This document shows, piece by piece, positions 26,329 to 32,623 of a stretch of DNA of 64,000 bases (positions within the stretch are counted from its first letter, which is position 1; each line of letters opens with the position of its first letter). Source of the stretch: Asticcacaulis sp. YBE204 (GTDB lineage: Bacteria > Pseudomonadota > Alphaproteobacteria > Caulobacterales > Caulobacteraceae). Under the pieces are notes generated by a model, which was not told the DNA's origin, ran no database searches, and saw only the letters and a list, made by a program, of their open reading frames with translations. The position numbers and the translations under genes were made by a program. The stretch spans positions 168,992 to 232,991 of the forward strand of contig NZ_AWGF01000010.1 of the NCBI RefSeq assembly GCF_000495855.1, in the 5' to 3' direction.

Positions 26329-27279
26329 ATGTTTTTCGGTATATTCACGGTCATCGGCGTCGTACTTCTGTTTCTGGTGGTGTCGTCGATCGTCAAGATC
26401 GTGCCGCAGGGCCGGGAGTTCACGGTCGAGAATTTCGGCCGTTATACGCGCACGCTGAAACCGGGTATTTCGTTCCTGACGCCGTTCATCGAGTCGGTCG
26501 GCAAGCGCGTCAACATGATGGAGCAGGTGTTCGATGTCCCGCAGCAGGACGTCATCACCAAGGACAACGTTAATGTCCGCGTCGATGGCATTGTCTTCAT
26601 TCAGGTTATTGACGCTTCGGCAGCCGCCTATCGCGTCGACAATCTCAACGGCGCTATTACCCAACTGGCCATGACCAATCTGCGCACTGTGGTCGGTTCG
26701 ATGGAACTGGACGAGGTGCTGTCGCAGCGTGATTCGATCAATACGCGCCTGTTGACGGTCATCGATCACGCGACCTCGCCGTGGGGCGTCAAGGTGACGC
26801 GCATCGAGATCAAGGACCTCAAGCCGCCGCATGACATCACCGACGCCATGGCGCGTCAGATGAAGGCCGAACGCGAACGCCGCGCCCTGATCATCGAGGC
26901 CGACGGCGAGCGTCAGGCGGCGATTGCCCGCGCCGAAGGCCAGAAGCAGGCGACCATGCTGGAGGCCGAGGGCCGCCGCGAGGCCGCCTTCCGCGATGCC
27001 GAAGCGCGCGAACGCGCTGCCGAAGCCGAAGCCAAGGCGACGGAACTGGTGTCGAATGCCATCGCGTCCGGCGACACCAAGGCCATCAACTACTTCGTGG
27101 CGCAAAAATACGTCGAGGCCTTCGGCAAGTTCGCTTCGTCGAACAATACCAAGACCCTTATCCTGCCGGCTGATCTGGCGTCGCTGGCCGGCACCGTCGG
27201 CGGCGTGGCCGAACTGATCAAGTCGGTCAGCGTCAACGACGTCGCGGCACCTGTGGCGCGGAGCAAGAAGGAGGGCTGA
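26329..27279 (+). CDS. SPFH/band-7 (QmcA/paraslipin-type) membrane protein, 316 aa
   Basis: One N-terminal membrane segment (FTVIGVVLLFLVVSSIVKIV) is followed by the SPFH domain (VPQGREFTVENFGRYTRTLKPG, QQDVITKDNVNVRVDG, AMTNLRTVVGSMELDEVLSQ) and a long coiled coil rich in Ala, Glu and Arg (residues 175-240). Such proteins form ring-like membrane scaffolds. The NfeD-like gene starts 3 bp after its stop, the classical slipin-NfeD pairing. GAGGGGAA precedes the ATG. Confidence 0.93.
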   Translation: MFFGIFTVIGVVLLFLVVSSIVKIVPQGREFTVENFGRYTRTLKPGISFLTPFIESVGKRVNMMEQVFDVPQQDVITKDNVNVRVDGIVFIQVIDASAAAYRVDNLNGAITQLAMTNLRTVVGSMELDEVLSQRDSINTRLLTVIDHATSPWGVKVTRIEIKDLKPPHDITDAMARQMKAERERRALIIEADGERQAAIARAEGQKQATMLEAEGRREAAFRDAEARERAAEAEAKATELVSNAIASGDTKAINYFVAQKYVEAFGKFASSNNTKTLILPADLASLAGTVGGVAELIKSVSVNDVAAPVARSKKEG

Positions 27280-27281
27280 TC

Positions 27282-27767
27282 ATGATGGATCTGCTGTTTG
27301 CCAACCCCGTCGGGTTTCAGGCCTTCTGGGTCTGGCTGACCATCGGCGGCGTCATTTTAGGGATCGAAGCGCTGATCGGGACGCAGTGGCTGCTGTGGCC
27401 CGCCACCGGCGCGGGGGTCGTTGCTGTGCTGACGCTCACGGGACTGCCGATGAACCCGCTGGTTCAGATCGTCGTCTTCTGCGTCCTGACGACCGCCATG
27501 ACGCTGTTGTCGCGTAAGTTCATGAAGCCCGTCGAGGTCGCCGTCGATATCAACGACCCCAACGGACGGCTGATCGGCAAGGAGGCCGTGGTCATCGAGG
27601 CCTTCGACGACCGCGACGGCAGCCAAAGTACCGGCCGCGTCATCTATGAAGGTGTCGAATGGCCGGCCGTCTATGAACGCACGGCGAAGACCAAAACGAT
27701 TCTGCCCGCCGAGAAGGTCGAAATCCTGAGCATCAGCGAAGGCAAGCTGATCGTCAAACCGGCGTGA
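27282..27767 (+). CDS. NfeD-family membrane protein, 161 aa
   Basis: Two or three hydrophobic segments at residues 12-75 (FWVWLTIGGVILGIEALIG, WLLWPATGAGVVAVLTL, IVVFCVLTTAMTLL) precede a C-terminal OB-fold-like domain (RLIGKEAVVIEAFDDRDGSQSTGRVIYEGVEWPAVYE to VEILSISEGKLIVKP). This is the short NfeD type without the protease half. It pairs with the upstream SPFH protein, with which it is co-transcribed. Two ATG codons lie side by side at 27282 and 27285; either may be used. Confidence 0.92.
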   Translation: MMDLLFANPVGFQAFWVWLTIGGVILGIEALIGTQWLLWPATGAGVVAVLTLTGLPMNPLVQIVVFCVLTTAMTLLSRKFMKPVEVAVDINDPNGRLIGKEAVVIEAFDDRDGSQSTGRVIYEGVEWPAVYERTAKTKTILPAEKVEILSISEGKLIVKPA

Positions 27768-27789
27768 ATTGACTTACGCTGGGTCAATT
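27767..27789. repeat. Short inverted repeat after nfeD
   Basis: AATTGAC (27767-27773) and GTCAATT (27783-27789) flank nine bases and include the last base of the NfeD stop codon. The stem is AT-rich and weak. It directly precedes the strong hairpin at 27790-27826 and may be part of the same regulatory region. Confidence 0.5.
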
Positions 27790-27826
27790 GACGTTTCCTC
27801 TTGGAAAATAACCAAGAGGAAACGTC
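27790..27826 (+). promoter_or_regulatory. Perfect 15-bp hairpin that buries the aldolase ribosome binding site
   Basis: GACGTTTCCTCTTGG (27790-27804) and CCAAGAGGAAACGTC (27812-27826) pair perfectly around the loop AAAATAA. The right arm contains the Shine-Dalgarno AGAGG and ends on the base before the ATG at 27827. In RNA this would hide the ribosome binding site of the class II aldolase gene. There is no T run, so it does not look like a terminator. Confidence 0.7.
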
Positions 27827-28600
27827 ATGCCTGACACGTCGATCAGTCCCGCCGAATGGCAAATCCGCAAAGATCTTGCCGCCTTGTACCGGCTGGTGGC
27901 GCTGTTCGGCTGGGACGACACCATCTTCACCCATATCTCGGCCCGCGTAGCGGCCAAGGACTCGCTGATCGACGGCGCGGTGTCCGAAGTCGATCATTTC
28001 CTGATCAATCCCTATGGCGTGTTTTTCGAGGAGATGACGGCCTCGGCCCTGATCAAGATCGATCTCGACGGAAACATGGTGGGACAGGCCGACGGCTTCG
28101 TGAATCCGGCAGGCTTCACGATCCACAGCGCGCTCCATGCCGCCTGTCGCGATGCGCATTTCGTCATCCATTTGCATACGGACGCCATGACCGGCGTGTC
28201 GGCGCAAAAGGAAGGCTTGCTGCCTCTGACGCAAAACGCCCTGCTGCTCGGGCCGCATCTGGCCTATCACGATTACGAAGGCGTGGCCGTGGAGCACAGT
28301 GAGCGGCAGCGCATCGTGGCCGACCTTGGTGACAAGAAGATCATGCTCCTGCGTAATCACGGGGCGCTGGCCTACGGATCGAGTGCGGGCGAAGCGTTTA
28401 CCATGATCTATTTCCTCGAACAGGCCTGTCGTCAGCAGATCGCCGCGCTTAGCGCCGGACGCGACGGTGTGCTGTTCGCCACGCCCGACGTCCAGGACAA
28501 GGTCGCGCAGCTGAGCGGCGGCGTCGGTTTCGTCTCTGGCCTTCTGTGGCCGGGTTTGCTACGAAGGTTGCAACGTCAATGGCCGGGCTGGGATAGCTGA
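27827..28600 (+). CDS. Class II aldolase/adducin family protein, 257 aa
   Basis: The sequence fits the class II aldolase/adducin fold: WQIRKDLAALYRLVALFGWDD, then TIFTHISAR, then DHFLINPYGVFFEEMTASALIKID, then the metal-binding FVIHLHTDAMTGVS and IMLLRNHGALAYG. His in HLHTD and RNHG are the expected zinc ligands. Family members include L-fuculose phosphate aldolase and many of unknown substrate; the target here cannot be told. Translation probably depends on opening of the hairpin that ends at the start codon. A secreted barrel-like protein gene follows after 4 bp. Confidence 0.9.
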   Translation: MPDTSISPAEWQIRKDLAALYRLVALFGWDDTIFTHISARVAAKDSLIDGAVSEVDHFLINPYGVFFEEMTASALIKIDLDGNMVGQADGFVNPAGFTIHSALHAACRDAHFVIHLHTDAMTGVSAQKEGLLPLTQNALLLGPHLAYHDYEGVAVEHSERQRIVADLGDKKIMLLRNHGALAYGSSAGEAFTMIYFLEQACRQQIAALSAGRDGVLFATPDVQDKVAQLSGGVGFVSGLLWPGLLRRLQRQWPGWDS

Positions 28601-28604
28601 GCGA

Positions 28605-29387
28605 ATGAAGCTGTGGGGGCGGGGATTAATTTTAGCGTTCTGGGCGATGCCCGTGATGGCCTCGGCCAGCGCGTGGCTGCCTGATCCGGGCGCGACGGAG
28701 CTGATCGTCAAGGCCGAAACCGTCAGCGCCGATCGCGGCTTCAACGCGGCGGGCGACAAGGCGATCTATCTGGGCAATTGGGAAGAAAAACGCGTGACGG
28801 TCTATGCCGATCACGGAATCAATGACCTGTTCAGTGTTTTCGGTAAGCTCAATATTCAGGATATTCAAACCTCTACCGACGACTTCTCAGGTCTGGGCTC
28901 GGTCGAGATCGGCGTCAAGACCGCGCTCTATCGCGACGATCACAGCGTGGTCAGCGCCAGCGTCTCGGTCGATGGGTTCGGTCAGGGCCGCCGTGCCGAC
29001 TTCGACGAAACGGGCAATGACGATCCGGATATCGAGGCGCGACTCTATGGCGGGCATGGCTTCACCGTCGGCGGCAAACCGGCCTTTATCGATGCGCAGA
29101 TCGCCCGACGCGCGCGCGGTGGCATGGATGCCGATCAATGGCGCGTCGATGTGACGGCGGGCCTGACGCCGTCGCCGAAGTGGCTGGTACTGGGGCAGGT
29201 CTATGTCGGCCAGACCGATAAGCGGCAGGGGTTTCAGGCCAAATGGACGCATGGCGAAATCAGCGCGGTACGCTTTTTCGACGAAAAGCAGACACTGGGT
29301 GTACAGGTCGGCTATCGGCAGACTCTGTCGGGTGAGAATGTGCCGGAAACGAAGACGTTCACCGTAGGGCTCTGGAAAAGGTTTTGA
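28605..29387 (+). CDS. Putative outer-membrane or periplasmic beta protein, 260 aa
   Basis: The N-terminus MKLWGRGLILAFWAMPVMAS is a signal peptide cleaved near Ala23. The mature part is made of alternating polar and hydrophobic strands (VTVYADHGINDLFSVFGKLNI, VEIGVKTALYRDDHSVVSASVSVDGF, WLVLGQVYVGQ) and ends in GLWKRF; a C-terminal Phe after alternating residues is typical of outer-membrane barrels. No family was recognised. It starts 4 bp after the aldolase gene, so it is likely co-transcribed. Confidence 0.65.
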   Translation: MKLWGRGLILAFWAMPVMASASAWLPDPGATELIVKAETVSADRGFNAAGDKAIYLGNWEEKRVTVYADHGINDLFSVFGKLNIQDIQTSTDDFSGLGSVEIGVKTALYRDDHSVVSASVSVDGFGQGRRADFDETGNDDPDIEARLYGGHGFTVGGKPAFIDAQIARRARGGMDADQWRVDVTAGLTPSPKWLVLGQVYVGQTDKRQGFQAKWTHGEISAVRFFDEKQTLGVQVGYRQTLSGENVPETKTFTVGLWKRF

Positions 29388-29404
29388 AGGGCCGCAGGCC
29401 CTTC
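29386..29404. terminator. Short bidirectional hairpin between convergent genes
   Basis: GAAGGGCC (29386-29393) and GGCCCTTC (29397-29404) pair around GCA. It spans the stop codons of the plus-strand barrel-like gene and of rsmA, which converge here. T runs are short, so its strength as a terminator is uncertain. Confidence 0.5.
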
Positions 29405-30305
29405 ACCCGTCACTTGGAGAACGTGGCACCGGCGGAGTCATCTGCTCCCGGTTATGGGGTTTGGGGCCCGCGGCCCCAAGACCGTAAAGCGCTTCGGCTA
29501 ATTTGAGGAAATCCGCCGGGCTGATGTTTTCCGCCCGAAGCGTCGGCTCGATCCCGACCCTGGCCAGCAGCGTCTCACCGCCCAGACCTTTCAGCGAGGC
29601 CCGCAGCATCTTGCGGCGCTGACCGAAGGCGGCGGCGGTCAGGATTTCGAGGTTCTTGATGATCTTGCGGTCCGGGCGTTCGGCCTTCGGCACCAGACGC
29701 ACCACGGCGCTGTCGACCTTGGGCGGCGGCGTAAAGGCGCGCGCGGGCAGGTCCATGATCTTGTCGCAGTCGCACAGGACCTGAGAAATGACGCTCAAAC
29801 GGCCATAGTCGTCGTCACCGACCAGCGCCACGACGCGCAGGGCGACCTCCAACTGGAACATCAGGGTCAGGGACTTCGGCTGCCACGGCCCGGTCAGCCA
29901 TTTGATCAGCAAGGGGGTGCCGACATTGTAGGGCAGGTTCGACACGAGATGCGCTTGCGGCGGCAAACCGTATTCGGAGAGCAGGGCCGTCTCATCGACC
30001 TTGAGCGCGTCGTTTTCGACCACGCCGAACCGCCCCGGATAGGCGGCATCGAGTTCGGCCAGAAGCTCGATAAACCGGGCGTCTTTTTCGATGGCCAGCA
30101 CGTATTTCGCTTCGGATTCGAGCAGGGCGCGCGTCAGACCGCCGGGACCGGGACCGACCTCGATCACCGTGTCGCCATCGAACGGACCGCCGAGGCGCAC
30201 GATCTTGCGCGTCACGTTCAGGTCGAGCAGGAAGTGCTGCCCGAAGCTTTTCTTCGCCATCAGGCCGTGGGCTTCAAGGCTTTCACGCAGGGTGGGGAGC
30301 GTCAT
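29403..30305 (-). CDS. rsmA: RsmA (KsgA), 16S rRNA A1518/A1519 dimethyltransferase, 300 aa
   Basis: RsmA adds four methyl groups to two adenines near the 3' end of 16S rRNA. The start region AKKSFGQHFLLDLNVTRKIV, the SAM loop VIEVGPGPGGLTRALL and the catalytic VSNLPYNVGTPLLIKW motif (NLPY) are clear. The ATG at 30305 overlaps the pdxA stop by 4 bp (ATGA), so they are coupled. The protein is about 27 residues longer than in E. coli; the tail GLGAAGPKPHNREQ is encoded by a copy of the GGTTATGGGG repeat (29450-29480). It is the last gene of the lptF to rsmA operon. Confidence 0.95.
   Translation of the reverse strand: MTLPTLRESLEAHGLMAKKSFGQHFLLDLNVTRKIVRLGGPFDGDTVIEVGPGPGGLTRALLESEAKYVLAIEKDARFIELLAELDAAYPGRFGVVENDALKVDETALLSEYGLPPQAHLVSNLPYNVGTPLLIKWLTGPWQPKSLTLMFQLEVALRVVALVGDDDYGRLSVISQVLCDCDKIMDLPARAFTPPPKVDSAVVRLVPKAERPDRKIIKNLEILTAAAFGQRRKMLRASLKGLGGETLLARVGIEPTLRAENISPADFLKLAEALYGLGAAGPKPHNREQMTPPVPRSPSDG
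29450..29480. repeat. GGTTATGGGG repeat copy inside the rsmA 3' end
   Basis: GGTTATGGGGTTTGGGGCC followed by CGCGGCCCCAAG matches the repeat arms found at 43987-44017 and, inverted, at 56664-56694. Here it lies within the rsmA reading frame and encodes part of its C-terminal tail. Confidence 0.75.
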
Positions 30306-31288
30306 GACCGGTTCTGGCTTATCAAATAGGCGGCCTCGATGGCGTTGATCAGGCTGTCGGCGCGGGCGATGCCTTGGCCGGCTATGCCAAAACCCGTGCC
30401 GTGATCGGGCGAGGTGCGCACGATGGGGAGGCCCAGCGTTATATTGACGCCGCCCCAGAAGTCCAGTGTCTTGAGCGGGATCAGGCCCTGATCGTGATAG
30501 AGGCACAAGGCCGCGTCGTAGGTGGCGCGCGCCTCGTCGTGGAACAGGGTGTCGGCGGGGAAGGGGCCTTTGATATCGATGCCTTCGGCTTGTAGTTGCG
30601 CGACCAGCGGTTGCAGCAGGTCTATTTCTTCGCGACCGATGGTGCCGTCTTCGCCCGCGTGGGGGTTGAGACCGGCCATGACCAGACGCGGTCGTCGGAT
30701 ACCGAAATCACGGATCAACGCTTCGTGCGTGACAAGGGCGAGGTCGCGGATCAACTGCACCGACAGGTGTGATTTAACCTCGGACAAAGGCACGTGGATC
30801 GTCGCCAGCACCACGCGCAAATCTTTTGCCGCCAGCATCATGACCGGTCCGCGCGTACCCTCATAAGGCGTCGCGGCGGTCAGGTCGCCGAGATATTCCG
30901 TATGACCCGGAAAGCTGAACCCTGTCGCATACAAAACCGACTTGGCGATGGGCGCGGTGATCAATGCGCGCGCCCGACCCGACAGGCATAACTCCGTGCC
31001 GGTTTTGATCCAGTCAATGATATGGGGTGCGTGTCGGGGATCGGGTTGGCCGACGGCCACGAGTGCGGTCAAGGGGCGATCCAGAACCGGCAGGGCGTCG
31101 GTGAAGGCCTGAGCGGTATCGGGGAGGTCACCTATACGAGTAACCGGCCCCAGCTCACTCAGAAGTGCGGCATCGCCAATCACGCCAAACGCCAGTTCCG
31201 GACGATGACGCAGGGCCTGCCACGCCTTGTGGACCAGTTCGGGACCGGTGCCGCACGGATCGCCCAGACTTATGACCAGAGGTGCCAA
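30302..31288 (-). CDS. pdxA: PdxA, 4-hydroxythreonine-4-phosphate dehydrogenase, 328 aa
   Basis: PdxA acts in the DXP-dependent route to pyridoxal phosphate. The sequence shows VISLGDPCGTGPELVHKAW at the start, the metal-binding FSFPGHTEYLG, LNPHAGEDGTIGREE, HDEARATYDAALCLYHDQGLIPLKTL and LPIVRTSPDHGTGFGIAG. All are family blocks. The start codon is TTG at 31288, directly after the surA stop, and its translation is presumably coupled to surA. The rsmA start overlaps its stop. The order surA-pdxA-rsmA is conserved in many proteobacteria. Confidence 0.95.
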   Translation of the reverse strand: MAPLVISLGDPCGTGPELVHKAWQALRHRPELAFGVIGDAALLSELGPVTRIGDLPDTAQAFTDALPVLDRPLTALVAVGQPDPRHAPHIIDWIKTGTELCLSGRARALITAPIAKSVLYATGFSFPGHTEYLGDLTAATPYEGTRGPVMMLAAKDLRVVLATIHVPLSEVKSHLSVQLIRDLALVTHEALIRDFGIRRPRLVMAGLNPHAGEDGTIGREEIDLLQPLVAQLQAEGIDIKGPFPADTLFHDEARATYDAALCLYHDQGLIPLKTLDFWGGVNITLGLPIVRTSPDHGTGFGIAGQGIARADSLINAIEAAYLISQNRS

Positions 31289-32548
31289 TTACCGCGTTTC
31301 GATCGTCGCAGCGGCGCGGATGTCGCGAAGATAGCGGCGGCCCAGCATGGAAACCTTTTCCTGCGTCAGGCGGTTTTCGATCTGGTCGCGCGATGGCGCG
31401 TTGTCGCCAGCCAGGGTCTTGTCGCAGACATAGAGGACATTGGTGTTCTGGGCGTTCGACATCGGCGCGGTCGTCTGACCGGCCTTGAGCGGCTTGAGCG
31501 CCGCCGCATATTCCGGCGTCAGGTCGCTGAGCGGTGTGATGCCCAGATCGGTCACGGTCACCGGGCCATTGCCCTTTTCGGTCCCCAAGGCTTCGCAGGT
31601 CGGGTACTTGGCGCGGAAATCGGCCAGCGCACGCGTTGCGCTGTCACCGGCGCCCAGAGGGATCGCGGCCTGCTTGATGCGGACCTGCATATCGGAATTA
31701 CCTGCGGTTTTTTCGCGCAGATAATAGATATAGACGCCGCTTTCGGTCACGATCGGGCGGGTCATCTGACCCGACTCCATGGTCTGCAACGTGGCTTCGA
31801 TTTTCGGGTCAATGGTGCCCGATACCAGCCAGCCCGCGTCGCCGCCATTGGCTGCCGAAGGGGCATTGGAAAACTGACGGGCAACCGACTGGAACGGCGC
31901 GACGCCCTGAGAAATCTGATCGAACAGTTGCTGCGCCCCGGCCTCGGCTTCCTTCTGACCGCCAGCGACCTGCGGGTCAATCATGATCTCGGCGACCAGA
32001 TATTGCGGCTTCTGGCTGTCCTCGGTCAATTTACCCATATAGGAATCGACCTGCTCCTTGCCGACGCGGGCCTTCTGACGGAAGCGGCCGTTGACAAGGT
32101 TACCCCAGGCGATTTCAGCCTTGATCTGGTTGCGCAGCGTCTGGGGTTCGACCCCGGCGCGCTTCAATTCGGCCAGAAGCTGGTCCTTGGTCAGACCCGA
32201 CTGCTGCGCCATCGAATTGATTTCCTCGTCGATTTCCTCGTCGCTGATTTTCAGTTCGAAGTGATCGGCCTCAAGCAGTTGCAGATTTTCGTCGATCAGG
32301 GCGCGCAGGGCCTGCTGCTGGAAGGCGGCATAGTTCTGCTGGGTCACCTGAACCCCCGACGTGATGATCAGGAGCAGCATGCGTTGCTTGAGATCATAGG
32401 ACGAGATCAGCTTGTCGTTGACGGTCGCCACGACGCCTTCACCGAGCGGTTTGGTTTGCGCAAAAGATTGCACCGGCAGGGCCAGACAAAGGCACGCGCC
32501 CAGCATGAGGGCTGAGCGACGAAGGGAAGCGGAGGTCGTGACGGTCAT
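31289..32548 (-). CDS. surA: SurA-like periplasmic chaperone and peptidyl-prolyl isomerase, 419 aa
   Basis: A signal peptide (SALMLGACLCLALPVQSFA) is followed by the SurA N-terminal domain (EGVVATVNDKLISSYDLKQR) and parvulin-like regions (PQYLVAEIMID... and the block ending ATLQTMESGQMTRPIVTESGVYIYYL). The final segment (RDQIENRLTQEKVSMLGRRYLRDIRAAATIE) forms the C-terminal helix of the chaperone module. SurA escorts outer-membrane proteins, LptD among them, and lies next to lptD here. The ATG at 32548 opens the signal peptide. Confidence 0.92.
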   Translation of the reverse strand: MTVTTSASLRRSALMLGACLCLALPVQSFAQTKPLGEGVVATVNDKLISSYDLKQRMLLLIITSGVQVTQQNYAAFQQQALRALIDENLQLLEADHFELKISDEEIDEEINSMAQQSGLTKDQLLAELKRAGVEPQTLRNQIKAEIAWGNLVNGRFRQKARVGKEQVDSYMGKLTEDSQKPQYLVAEIMIDPQVAGGQKEAEAGAQQLFDQISQGVAPFQSVARQFSNAPSAANGGDAGWLVSGTIDPKIEATLQTMESGQMTRPIVTESGVYIYYLREKTAGNSDMQVRIKQAAIPLGAGDSATRALADFRAKYPTCEALGTEKGNGPVTVTDLGITPLSDLTPEYAAALKPLKAGQTTAPMSNAQNTNVLYVCDKTLAGDNAPSRDQIENRLTQEKVSMLGRRYLRDIRAAATIETR

Positions 32549-32623
32549 TTCTGTGCTTATTGGTCTTTTGGTATGGTGAATGGCGGCCGCGCCGGAGTCG
32601 GACATCTATAGCCCATACGAGCC

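Noticed and set aside
31022..32515. 497-codon open frame on the plus strand
   Set aside because: It is antisense to surA and the pdxA start and shows no family pattern.
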